64,000 bases of DNA from positions 9,638,501 through 9,702,500 of the forward strand of contig NC_054750.1 in assembly GCF_018143015.1 (NCBI RefSeq), given 5' to 3'. Position 1 is the first letter of the stretch. Each line of letters begins with the position of its first letter. This stretch comes from Lytechinus variegatus. Taxonomy: Eukaryota > Echinodermata > Echinoidea > Temnopleuroida > Toxopneustidae. The notes under the pieces were generated by a model that ran no database searches, was not told the DNA's origin, and saw only the letters and a program-made list of their open reading frames with translations. The position numbers and the translations under genes are program-made. This document shows positions 11,170 through 23,127 of this stretch, one piece after another.

Positions 11170-12129
11170 TTTCCTCATTTTAAGACTGCCCATACGAAAG
11201 GCTGTCTACTTGAAAAATTTTAATACCCAATTTAGTATCAGAGAAATTTAACTTAGAACATTTTGCCTGATCACAAATTTGTGATAGCGTTATCCGGACT
11301 GTCCTATCTAAATTCCCATTGACATGTGTATCAAAACATGAGATATACAATGTCTGTGACTGTGTACACTAAACTCACAGTCATTCGAACCGTTCTATAG
11401 CATTGATTCATGTGTGTGACATCTACACATTTGTCAATGTAACTTTGATTTTGCCCATTGAATTGAAAACAAGTGAATGTTTATGGCAAATTATCGCTTT
11501 CTTGGCATATTAAACAATTAAGAATAGTAATAATAATAATAATGAATGCTGACGATTTTACTGGTTATTTATTTCTCTTTAATCAAACTAATGATGTAGT
11601 TCTATACAATATTTCTTCACCATAAAATTGACCACATATTTGCATTTCAATATTGGTAACCAGCTTTTATCATGGTAACTGACATTACATGTCAGTAACT
11701 GACATTAAATTTTCCACTTGGTAACTGACATTACATATATTTAATGGTACCCTATGGCTTCATTGCTAATTGGTAATCTTTAATTTTGGTGCAGAAGGGA
11801 GGGGGGTTACCTAGAGAGGAAATCTACCAAGTTTCATATAATATATCCTCTTTTCCAGCAAATGAGAAAAAAAAGTTCATGTTTTCGGTAACTGACATTA
11901 CATACCATATCACAAATTTCATTAATGTTTTTTTATCAGATGAATAAATTACTGGTGTTTCTTTCTGTGGGATTTTAAATTTAAAAAGTGTTATAATAGC
12001 AAGCTAAATCACAGGCGAAAACATCATGATCAAACCTGCTCTTTAAAAATCTGTCAAAACAAAATATGTATCAATCTACTATTTTCAACACTAATTTGTA
12101 TCCATACTTTGGCAGCCATTTTGAAATAA

Positions 12130-12813
12130 AAAATGTCTGCCAGAGTCAGAAAAATAGCATGTGTCACTGTTTATTGACAGTTGTGGGGGGGGGGGCAAAA
12201 CCGCAACAGATTTGTCGCAGCAGCATTACTGCATGCTGTAAGAACAACAGAGATAGAGACAATCAAACACAAGTTTTTTTGGAACCAGGTCACACCCAGA
12301 TGGAGGTGGACTCCACAGCAAAATTGAGACTGCAAAAAAAATATCCCTGTGTACCATCCAGATCAGTGGGCAACTGTGGTTGCCTTTGCTCGCAGAAAGA
12401 AACCGTATCATGTCACACAAATCCAGCACCATGAGTTCTTTGACCTTAAGAAACTCGCTGGAGAAATGCTGCACAATTCACAGAAGGATGTCGCAGGGAA
12501 CCCGATTTACTGGTCAAAGATGCGACATGTGAAATTTGAGAAGAAATATGCTCACAAAATGCAATTTCGATACTCATTTGATGAAGAAATGAGTGAACTG
12601 AGGGTAGCTGCATCGCGCAAGATGCAAAACATCAATCTAGAACCCGTCTACAATGATCTGCTCAAGATCAGTGCCGTGAAGAAGGCCAACCTCCTTGCCC
12701 TGTGTGTCCAGAACGTCATTCCTCTGGCACATCAGTCATATTATAGGGCCTTACCTGCAGAGGAGTGCAATGCTGTTGACGCAGAAGACTTTGAGACTGT
12801 AACAGAAGAATAA
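12130..12813 (+). pseudogene. Decayed transposase-like C-terminal region
   Basis: The plus-strand frame from about 12349 to the stop at 12813 encodes roughly 150 residues of well-formed protein (HPDQWATVV, RRKKPYHV, KKYAHKMQFRYSF). Just upstream, in another frame, lies FLEPGHTQMEVDS. The order 'GH(S/T)-x-M/VDS then W-x-x-V' recalls the C-terminal part of the DUF7869-type domain of metazoan transposon proteins. At least two single-base indels separate the pieces, one near 12313 and one in the run of eight A at about 12333. The DDE catalytic part upstream was not recognised. It is therefore a non-functional remnant; the family name is from recall and moderately uncertain. Confidence 0.5.
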
Positions 12814-13198
12814 TGTGTCAGTCTTGTGAGACTTCAACATGACGTACAGCCTGCGTTAGGAGGGTAATTCTCATGATTTTCTCAACATGCGAGGTCATTA
12901 TGCCTGGGAATGATGTTTCCCACCAGCTTGATTTGGCCTTGATTTAGGTCACTGTAAAGGATCAAACGATCTAAGAGAGAGAGAGAGAGAGAAAAATTCC
13001 CATACAAATAGTTCCAGACCTGCAGTGTGGGTTTTGCTTGTGTGTGTGTGTGTAACTTATGGTCAGAAATGAGGCCCTGCAAAAGTATATAGCCTCAATT
13101 TTTTTTTCCTTTCATAAGCTTTCTCACTTTCCTAACATGTTTTTAAAGATCTCATTCTAAATAGTATTTTCATGAAGACAATCCAGTTTGAACAAGCC

Positions 13199-14287
13199 TC
13201 TGGCGGTCTCACCTGCATCACGCGATTCAATACAGCAGCAGTGCCGACTTTGGAAACTAATAGAGCTCGCACAAGATGTTCAATGATCATGATACTTGGT
13301 TTATTCTTATTTCCACGTTTTATGAACTAGACCAATACACTTACAGAAATACGATGGTAATTCAACAAATACCCCAAACGTGGCCAAAGTTCATTGACCT
13401 TACATGACTTTTGACCTTGATCATGTGACCTGAAATATGCAGGATGTTCAGTGATACTTGATTACTCTTATGTCCAAGTTTCATGAGTCATCTCCATAAA
13501 CTTTCAAAGTAATGATGGTAATTAAACATATACCTTCATCATAGCCAAAGTTCATTGACCTTTGACCTTGGTCATGTGACCTGAAATGCAAACAGGATGT
13601 TCAGTGATACTTGATTACTCTTATGTCCAAGTTTCATAAACTAGGTCCATATATTTATGATGATATTTCAAAAACTTAACCTTAGGTTAAGATTTTGATA
13701 TCGATTCCCCCAACATGGTCTAAGTTCATTGACCCTAAATGACCTTTGACCTTGGTCATGTGACCTGAAATATGCAGGATGTTCAGTGATACTTGATTAC
13801 TCTTATGTCCAAGTTTCATGAGTCATCTCCATAAACTTTCAAAGTAATGATGGTAATTAAACATATACCTTCATCATAGCCAAAGTTCATTGACCTTTGA
13901 CCTTGGTCATGTGACCTGAAATGCAAACAGGATGTTCAGTGATACTTGATTACTCTTATGTCCAAGTTTCATAAACTAGGTCCATATATTTATGATGATA
14001 TTTCAAAAACTTAACCTTAGGTTAAGATTTTGATATCGATTCCCCCAACATGGTCTAAGTTCATTGACCCTAAATGACCTTTGACCTTGGTCATGTGACA
14101 TGAAACTGAAGCAGTAGGTTCAGTAATATTTTGATTAACCTTATGGCCACGCTTCATGAACTAGGTCCATATACTTTCTAAGTTATGCTGTCATTTCAAA
14201 AACTTAACCATCAGTTAAGATTTGGTGTTGACGCTGCCGCAGTCGGAAAAGCGGCGCCTATAGTCTCACTCTGCTATGCAGGTGACA
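13199..14287. mobile_element. 1.1-kb DR1-rich repeat, copy 1
   Basis: It begins ctctggcggtctcacctgcat and ends atgcaggtgacac, so the termini carry inverted gtctcacctgcat. The body is a string of related blocks of roughly 150-170 bp, each with 'catgtccaagtttcat' and 'ttgacctttgaccttggtcatgtgacc'. A 335-bp two-block segment is duplicated almost exactly (13441 onward versus 13776 onward). Perfect TGACCTTTGACCT sites lie at 13556, 13740, 13891 and 14075. No coding frame. Confidence 0.8.
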
Positions 14288-14396
14288 CAGAATTAATAAA
14301 ACTTCTCGGGCATCGTGCATTATTTATTAAGATACTCTTAAATTAGATACTAATAGACTGAAACACAAGCCAGCAAATTTTCAGGAAGAACCAGTA

Positions 14397-17300
14397 CTTT
14401 ACCTACAGCTGCCAAATCGATGTTTGACCTAGGGGCGCCAAATTGCTGTTCGAAATAGAGACGCACCTAATTGATATTTAACCTAGGGGGCGCCGAATTA
14501 ATGTTCAACCTAGGGTGGTGCCGAATTGATGTTTTACCTATGGGCGCCAAATTGATGTTCGACACTTGGAGGGGCACCAATTTGATGTTCAACCAGTATA
14601 GGGGAATGCCAAATCGATGTTCAACCTAGGGGGCGCAAAAATTAATGTAAGACCTAGGGTGGCATCGATTTGATGTTTTACCTAGGGGCGCCGGATTGAT
14701 ATTCGACATTTGGAGGGGCACCAATTTGATGTTCAACCTGCATAGGGGAACGCCGAATTGATGTTCTACCAAGGGGCGCCGAATTGATGTTCGACATAGG
14801 GAGGTGCCGAATTGATGTTCGACATAGGGAGGTGCCGAATTGATGTTCGACCTAGGGAGGCACCAAATTAATTTTTTACTTAGGGGCGCCGAATTGATGT
14901 TCGACGTTTGGAGGGGCACCAATTTGATGTTCAACCTGTATAGGGGAACTCATCTCAATTGATGTTCTACGAAGGGATGCCGAATACAGTAGATGTTCGA
15001 CAAAGGGAGGTGCCAAATTGATGTTTGACAAAGGGAGGCTGAAATGATGTTCTACCTGTGGGGGAAGGGGAGGGGGCCATATTGATGTTTTACCTGCGGT
15101 TGCCAAATCGATGTTCAACCTAGGGGGCGCCAAATTAACTTTAGACCTAGGGCAGCGCATTGGAGCGCGGAACTGATGTTTGAAATTTAAAGGGGTACCA
15201 ATTCGATGTTCAAGCTGTACAGGGAACGCCGAATTAACGTTCTACCAAGGGGAGCTGAATTGATGTTGGACATAGGGACGTGCCGAATCGATGTTCGACA
15301 AAGGGGGGCTGATTTGATGTTCGACCTGGGGGGACGAATAGATACTGTTTGACATAGGGGGTGTCAAATTGATGTTCAACGTACATAGGGGTGCAGAATT
15401 TGTGTTCAAGCTACATAGGGGCACTGAATTGATGTTCTACCAAGGGGCAGTGAATTGATGTTTGACATAGGGAGGTGGCGAATGGATGTTTTACCTCGGG
15501 TTGCCGAATTGATCTTCGACATAGGGGCGCCTAATTGATGTTTTACCTAGAGGGTGCCAAATTAATTTTAGACCTAGGGTAGCGCCAAATTAATGTTCGA
15601 AAATAGGAGCGCAGAATTGATGTTCAACATTTAAAGGGGTACCAATTTGATGTTCAACCTGTAAAGTGGAACGCCGAATTGATGTTCCACCAAGGGGCGC
15701 CAAATTTTTGGTAGAAAGAGGGAGGTGCCGAATTGATGTTCGACATTTGGAGGCGCACCGATTTGATGTTCAACCTGTATAGAGGAACTCCGAACTGATG
15801 TTGTACGAAGGGGTGCCGAATTGATGTTCGACAAAGGGGGCCGTATTGATGTTTTACTTGCGGTTGCCAAATCTAAGTTCGACCCAGGGTGGCGCTGAAT
15901 TAATGATTGACCTGGGGCACCGAATTGCTGTTTGACATAGGGAGGTGCTGAATTGATGTTTGACATAGGAGGCACAATATTGATGATTTACCTTGGGTTG
16001 CCGAATTGGTCTTCGACATAGGGGGGCCTAATTGATGTTTTACCTAGGGGGCGCCAAATTAATTTCAGACCTAGGGTAGCACCAAATTAATGTTAAAAAA
16101 TAGGAGCGTGGAATGTTCGACATTTGAAGGGTACCAATTTGATCTTCAGCCTGTAAAGGGGAACGCCGAATTGATGTTCCACCAAGGGGAGCCGAAATGA
16201 TGTTCGACATAAGGGAGATGCCGATTGATGGTCGACATAGGAGGCACCATATTGATGCTTAATCTAGGGTTGCCGAATTGATACTGTTCGAAATAGGGCG
16301 GCCAATTTGACGTTAAACACGGTGGGCCGAATCAATCTTCGACTTAGGGGGTGTCAAATTGATGTTCAACGAAAATAGGGGCACAGAATTTGTGTTCAAT
16401 CACATGGGGGCACTGAATTGATGTTCTACCAAGGAGCAGTGAATTGATGTTTGACATTGGGAGGTGGCGTATTGATGTTTTACTTTGAGTTGTAGAATTG
16501 ATCTTTGACATAGGGGCGCCTAATTGATATTTAACCTAGTAGGTGCCTCAACCTAGGGTGGCGCCAAATTGATTGTAGACCTAGGGAGGCGCCGAACTGA
16601 TGTTTTACCTAGGGGCGCCGAATTGATGTTTGACATTTGGAGGGGCACCAATTTGATGTTCAGCCTGTATAGGGGAACTCCAAATTGATGTTCTACGAAG
16701 GGGAGCCGAATTGATGTTCGACATAGGTAGGTGCCGAATTGGTGTTTGACAAAGGGGGGCTGAAATGATGTTCTACCTGGGGGGAGAGGGGGCAGTACTG
16801 ATGTTTTACCTGCGGTTGCCAAATCAAAGTTCAACCCAGGGTGGCGCTGAATTGATGTTTGACCTAGGGGCGCCGAATCGCTGTTCGACATAGGAAGGTG
16901 CTGAATTGATGTTCGACATAGGGAGGTGCCGAATTGCTGTTCGACATAGGAGGCACCATATTTAACCTAGGGGCGCGAAATTAATGTTCGACCTAGGGTG
17001 GCACAGAATTGATGTTTGGCATTCGGAGGGGCACCAGTTTTATGTTCAACCTGTATAGGGGAACGAAGAATTGATGTTCTACTAAGGGGGCGACGAATTG
17101 ATGTTCGTCATAGGGAGGTGCCGAATCGATGTTCGACCTAGGGAGGTGCCAAATTAACGTTTTACCTAGAGGCGCCAAATTGATGTTCGACCTAGGGAGG
17201 TGTCCAAATTAATGTTCAACCTAGGGGAGTGCCGGATTGATGTTCTCCCGGTGGGCAGGCAACAAATTGATGTTTGCCCTAAGGAGGGGGCAGAGAATTG

Positions 17301-18165
17301 ATGTTCAAACTATAAAGGGGGAGCCAAGTGATGTGTGACATTGGGGGCGCTGAATAGATGTTTTACCTTGGGGGCGCCAAATCAATTTTCGACCCAGGGT
17401 GGCACAAACTGATGTTCAACGTAAATAGGGGCAAAGAATTTGTGTTCAACCTACAAAGGGGGCACTGAATTGATATTCTACCAAAGGGGCAGTGAATTGA
17501 TGTTCGACATAGGGGGGGCGCCAAAATGATGTTCTACCTCGGGGGGGGGGGTACAGTATTGATGTTTTACCTACGGTTGCCAAATCGATGTTCAACCTAG
17601 GGGGTGCCAAATCAATTTTAGACCTAGGGTGGCACCGAATCGATGTTTTAACTACGGGCGCCGGATTGATATTCAACATTTGGAGGGGCACCAATTTGAT
17701 GTTCAACCTGTATAGGGGAACGCCAAAGTGATGTTCTACCAAGGGGTGCCGAATTGATGTTCGACATAGGGAGGTGCCGAATTGATGATCGATCTATGGA
17801 GGGATGCCAAATTAAAGTTCAACCTAGGAGAGCACCAGATTGATGTTCTCCCGAGGGGGACAAATTGAAGTTTGCCCTAGAGAAGGGGTAAAAAATCGAT
17901 GTTCAACCTAAAAAAGGGGCGCTGAATTGATGTTTAACCTTGGGGGTGCCGAATCTATGTTCGACCTATATGGTGGGGATGCCAAATTGATGTTCGACCA
18001 AGGGGCAACAAATAAATATACAAAATGGGGGGATGGTGCTATCTTGATGTTCGACATAAGATGGGCCGTATTGATGTTCAATTTTGGGGGGGTGCCAAAT
18101 TTATGTTCGCCCTAAGGGGGCTGATTTTAATGTTCTACCTACGAGCGCCGAAGTAGTGTTTGACA
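14397..18165. repeat. Right minisatellite array
   Basis: Same unit family as 6848-11169 with generally higher divergence. The gcagagaatt block recurs once (about 17289), so this part was once homogenised with the left part. Units decay in the last 200 bp and the array ends about 18165. Confidence 0.9.
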
Positions 18166-18862
18166 TCATTTACATGAGTCACCAGACCAGTTTTGAATCC
18201 AATTTAAGATTTTGTTATGTAAGGCACAATAGATTTAATATCACGTTCATTCGTGCGCGTTCGGAATCCTCTATTGTCTTGCTATGAATGCGTTTGTAGC
18301 GCCCTATGCATACACCCGAACGCAAGGATTACTATAAACAAAGGAGTCACTAGAAGAGCACTCCAAGTACTGCGTTCAGAACTCTGGTAATCCTGTAAGC
18401 ATGCTAAGAAGAGCTAAAGCCTGGTCTATAGGATTTTACCCAAGCGATGAAGGTGACGAAAATTGCAATATGCCGCGCCGTTGTATGAAAGGCCTTCGAT
18501 GAGTGCCAATGTGCGAGTGTCTTGGGGGTATGACGGCAATTTCATCCGCGCACTTGCGGTGTGCGTCGTGCCCATGAATTTAGAAATAGATTGCGAACAT
18601 AATTAAAGGGATTTTGTGAGGGTGTAGAATTATGGAGTACTGCTCTAAAAAGGTTAAACATTATTATACAGGGTGCGACATATTAAAGCGCTTGCCCGAT
18701 TGCCCGGGGCATGCAAATAAAAGTTAGAGTCAGGCAAGTGTTTTGAAACAAAGACAAAAACTAAATGCCCGAATCGGGCAAGCAAAATTCTCATATAGAA
18801 ATTATATTTTAGAAAGATTCCCCATATTTCACCATCAAAATTATAGAAAAGAAAAAGAGAAA
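18166..18862. other. Flank between array and DR1 repeat, no gene seen
   Basis: Ordinary-complexity sequence. A short inverted pair, cgcttgcccgattgcccg and gcccgaatcgggcaag (18690-18785), may be the ends of a small foldback element. No exon is supported. Confidence 0.5.
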
Positions 18863-18864
18863 AC

Positions 18865-19977
18865 AAGTGGAATGCCTCTGGCCGTCTCACCTGCATCACG
18901 CAATTCAACATAGCAGCAGTGCTGACTTTGAAAACTACTATAACTCGCACAAGATATTCAGTGATACTTGGTTACTCTTATTTTCATGTTTTATGAACTA
19001 GAGCAATACACTTTACAGATATAGGATGGTAATTCAACAAATACCCCCAATGTGGCCAAAGTTCATTGACCTCACATGACCTTTGACCTTGATCATGAGA
19101 CCTGAAACTTGCACAGGATATTCAGTGATACTTGATTACTCTTATGTCCAAGTTTCAAAAGTCAGATCAATAAACTTGCAAAGTTATAATTTTAATTTAA
19201 CAGATACCCCCATTATGGCCAAAGTTTGTTGACCTTTGACCTTGGTCATGTGACCTAAAATGAGCACAGGATGTTCAGTGATACTTGATTACTCTTATGT
19301 CCAATTTTTATGAACTAGACCAACATACTTTTAAAGTTATGATGGTAATTCAACAAATACCCCCAATTCAGCCAAAATTCATTGACCCTAAATGACCTTC
19401 GACCTTGATCATGTGACCTGGAACTTGCACAGGATGTTCAGTGATACTTGATTACTATTATGTCCAAGTTTCATAAATCAGATCCAAAATTTGTTAAAGT
19501 TTTGATTGTAATTCAACAGATACCCCCAAATTGGCCAAAGTTCATTGACCCTAAATGACCTTTGACCTTGGTCATGTGACATGAAACTCATGCAGGATGT
19601 TTGGTGATACTTGATTAAACTTATGTCCAAGTTTAATGAACTAGGTTCATATATTTTTTAAGTTATGATGACATTTCAAGAAATTAACCTCAGGTTAAGA
19701 TTTTGATGTTGATTCCCCCAAAATGGTCAAAGTTCATTGACATAAATGACCTTTGACCTTGGTCATGTGACATGAAACTCTAATAGGAATTCAGTAATAC
19801 TTGATTAACCTTATGGCCAAGTTTCATGAACTAAATCCATATACTTTCTAAGTTATGATGTCATTTAAAAAACTTAACCTCAGGTTAAGATTTGATGTTG
19901 ACGCCGCTGCCACCGTCGCTGTCGCCGCCACCGTCGGAAAAGCGGCGCCTATAGTCTCACTCTATGCAGGTGAGACA
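18865..19977. mobile_element. 1.1-kb DR1-rich repeat, copy 2
   Basis: Starts tggaatgcctctggccgtct and ends atgcaggtgagac (19976), with the same inverted gtctcacctgcat ends and block structure as copy 1. Perfect TGACCTTTGACCT sites lie at 19077, 19230, 19556 and 19747. A CG-rich 'gccgctgccaccgtcg' stretch precedes the right end. No coding frame. Confidence 0.82.
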
Positions 19978-20450
19978 AAAAAATCATATCATTAATTTCT
20001 TCTTTAAAAAGGTTTATAAGTCATGATTTGAATTGCAAAATTTGCGCCATTTTCTGCAATTAACACACAGCTCAGACAGCACACACACAGAGAGAAGCAG
20101 TCTAGCTATAGCTAGCGCCTAGTCCACGCAGCCCATGGTTTCTACGGTTCTGCACAAACGAAGTTTGCTCTGGAAGAAATCTCCCAAGAATTGTCAAAAT
20201 TCACATTTCTTACCAATGAAAACTTTTGTAATATCCATATTTTCTTTAAAAAAAAATGGGTAGCTATGTCATTTGTAAGAGGTAAAAGGAGAAATTTTCA
20301 ATTCTTTTATGCTTCAAAAAGATCGCGTTTCGAATGATTGTCTGTATCACACACGGTTCCACTTGTCATGTTGGTAAACGTGGTTTCTTTCCTATTTTTT
20401 TAGCCAAGGAAAATGATAATTTTTTTCTTTATGACTGGATATGAGTTTGG
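19978..20450. other. Unannotated spacer
   Basis: No reading frame, repeat boundary or RNA gene recognised. A small palindromic agctatagctagc lies near 20103. Confidence 0.5.
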
Positions 20451-20815
20451 GTTTTCTTCCTCACTGTTTTCTTTCTTTCTGTCTATCTTTCCTTCTTTTC
20501 TTTGCAACCTTTTCTTCTTTTGAATCTCTCTTTATTTCTTTAAATTTCCTTCCTTCTTTCATTCATTTTTTCTGTTGATAGCTGTCTTTTTCTGTCATTC
20601 TTTTCTTTCTATCATTCTGTCATTCTCTTCTTTCTATCTTTTTCCTTCCTTCATTCTTTCCTTCTTTCTTTCTCTTAATTCCCTTGAGGTTTTATTTCTC
20701 TCAATTTTTTTCTTTGTTTATTCTATCCTTCCTTACTTCTTTCCCTTCTTTCTTTCTCTCTTTCTTTTCATCTTTCTCTTCCCTGCAGCCATTCTCTCCC
20801 TCTTTTTCTCGTAAC
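20451..20815 (+). repeat. Pyrimidine-rich (CTTT/CTTC) tract
   Basis: About 365 bp of almost pure C/T on the plus strand built from ctttctttc-type words. The open frame through it encodes only F/L/S and is a composition artefact. Confidence 0.85.
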
Positions 20816-20839
20816 TTCGGATGAGGTTTGAGGCGGAGG

Positions 20840-23040
20840 GAACCAAATCTACCTTCCAACAACGAACGAATATCAACTTTTTTATCCGACCCAATTTAGC
20901 CTTTAATACTGTTTCAAATTCTGGAATATTGACCTCAAAAAGGTAGAAACATACTTCGAGCTCCGACCCGCAAAGAAAACCTTGCGTAATTATTATCTAT
21001 AGGGTCTATGCAACAAACGAGTATCGCTCGATTGTTTTTTCCGACCATTATGGTACATGAATTATGGAATATTACTTGAGAAATGTCCTTGATTGTTTAA
21101 GACATAATACTTCGAAAGTGTGCCGAGTCGGAAAGAATCTGGATATTATTTACCTTGCGTAATTAATACATGTATATCTTTCAACAACTTCCGAGTATTG
21201 CCTTTGTATCTGACCCTACATAAGATTACCTCATGAAATGATGGAATATTGACCTCTAAAAGGTCCTAGATTGTTAAAAACATATACTTCGTTTAGGGTT
21301 TATCCGCACAGAATCATATTATAGCTACCTTGCGTAAATATTATCTTTATTTTCGAAAAACATACGGGTATCACTTTTGTCCGACCAAAAACATTACGGT
21401 ACAGAATACCTAAAAATGTCCTTGATTCTTCAAAATATAATACTTCAGAAAAGTTTCAAATTGGAAGGAATCTTTATATTATTTACCTTGCATAATTAAT
21501 ATATCTTTCAACAACTTCGAGTATTGCTCTTTTATCTGACCCGACATTAAATAACCTCATGAAATTATTGACCTCTAAAAGGTCCTAGATTGTTAAAAAG
21601 CATACTTTGAAAGAGTTCCGAGGCGCAATATTACCTGAAAATACTATTATATCACCTTAAAAAAATCCTACATTGTTAAAAACGTAATACTTCAGAAGAG
21701 TTTGGAAAAATATTGCATTGATTCCTTACGTTATTATCTATACGAGTATCGCTTTTTTTATCCTACCCGTCATGACATCACTCCATAATATGAACCTCAA
21801 AAAGGTTCTGGATTGTTAAGCATATACTTCGGAAGATAATGTTATCTATATATCTTCCAAATACGAACGAGTTGGCCTATATATCACATTTCTTCTTTTT
21901 TTTGGTCTGGCCCAATAAAATTACGGTATGAAAAAAATATCCTACAGATTGTTCAAAACTGTGTGCTTTTTAATTTTTAAACAAAAACGTTATTTTATGA
22001 TGCCTAATTGTAAATACGTTTAATTGTTGTTATTATTTATATCCCTTTCTTTTCTCAGTTTAACGGTCATCAATAATATACATTGCAGAGAGTTCTATAC
22101 CGGCTTTTCTGTGGATTTAATACTCGGACCTTTGTTTGGCGCTAACCGCAGGTGAATCTGTTCACCCGTCGGGAGCGGCTGCCTATTTCTATGGTGGTGT
22201 GTGGATCGCACGTGTGACTGTTGCTACGTCGGGTGTCTTATGCTTGACGTGCTAGCGGCTTTTGCGTGCAATCTGCATTCTGCCTGGTATGTGCATTGGC
22301 TCCCGGCGGGTGGATGGAGACACTATGTCCGGGCGTTGTCCATTGCAAAGCCTGTATACATGTAATAATGATTGTTGTGCGTTTTGGTGCATCCAATTCA
22401 TCAAGCCTCATTGGCTTTTACGGATGCACCCTTTCCATTATTTTTTATTATACCTTGTACTTTATTATTTGTATGCTATGTATATTACATTTCCTATTTT
22501 GTATCGTTTTAATCGATTTGATATTTCCATTTTTACTTGTATATACATATGTATTTTAATGGAAATAAATAATGAATGAATGAACTGAATCTATATCAAC
22601 TTATGAGTATAGCTTTTTTTATCCGACCCGAAATGAAATTTCTTTATGAAATGATGGAACATGAACCTCAAAAAGCTCCTAGATTGTTAAAGACATACTT
22701 CGGAAAAGACACATTGCGTTATTATCTATATCAACTTACGAGTATCGCTTTTTTTTATCCGACCCCAAATAAAATTACTTTATGAAATGATGGAACATGA
22801 ACCTCAAAAAGGTCCTAGATTGTTAAAGACATACTTTGGAAAAGTTCAGAGTTGCAAAGAATCATAGTGATTGATACTAGCTCCCTATGTTATCTATCAA
22901 ATACGAACGAGTAGTCCTAGATATCGCATTTATTTCTGGTCCGGCACAATAAAATTACGGTATGAAATGGTGGAATATAGATTGTTGAAAACATACTTCA
23001 GAAGATGTTTTCTTTATCTTCCAAATACAAACGGGTAGGC
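20840..23040. repeat. Degenerate ~150-bp tandem repeat
   Basis: About ten diverged units share 'gaacctcaaaaaggtcctag', 'attgttaaaaacatacttcgg' and 'tacgagtatcgctttttta'. Marker positions are near 20945, 21090, 21265, 21420, 21580, 21665, 21800, 22670, 22808 and 22985, giving irregular spacing of 85-180 bp. The array is interrupted at about 21960-22577. Confidence 0.75.
21960..22577 (+). mobile_element. Possible LINE 3'-end fragment inside the tandem repeat
   Basis: This block breaks the ~150-bp repeat, has different GC content, and finishes with ggaaataaataatgaatgaatgaa. A short-repeat 3' tail of this sort is typical of CR1/L2-like LINEs inserted on the plus strand. No reverse-transcriptase frame is visible, so it would be a 5'-truncated copy. 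Confidence 0.4.
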
Positions 23041-23127
23041 CTATAGTGGCTCGTTGCGAAGTGGAGGGGGATAAGGGAGCCCGTTGTACGGAGCCGAGTG
23101 AGGAAAGGGGGATAACTAGCGGAGGGA

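Larger units (their letters stand above)
11170..14396. mobile_element. 3.2-kb insertion block splitting the minisatellite
   Basis: Array units stop in mid-unit at about 11169 and resume at about 14397. The block holds unique-looking AT-rich DNA with four copies of ggtaactgacatta (11690-11900), a decayed transposase-like frame (12130-12813), GA and TG runs (12964, 13041), and the 1.1-kb DR1 repeat (13199-14287). Clear terminal repeats or a target duplication were not found, so it may be several insertions. Confidence 0.6.

Noticed and set aside
14626..17742. Minus-strand repetitive frames as coding exons
   Set aside because: Same minisatellite artefact as in the left array.
20575..20814. 79-codon membrane-like protein
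   Set aside because: A pure pyrimidine tract forces Phe, Leu and Ser; no other support.
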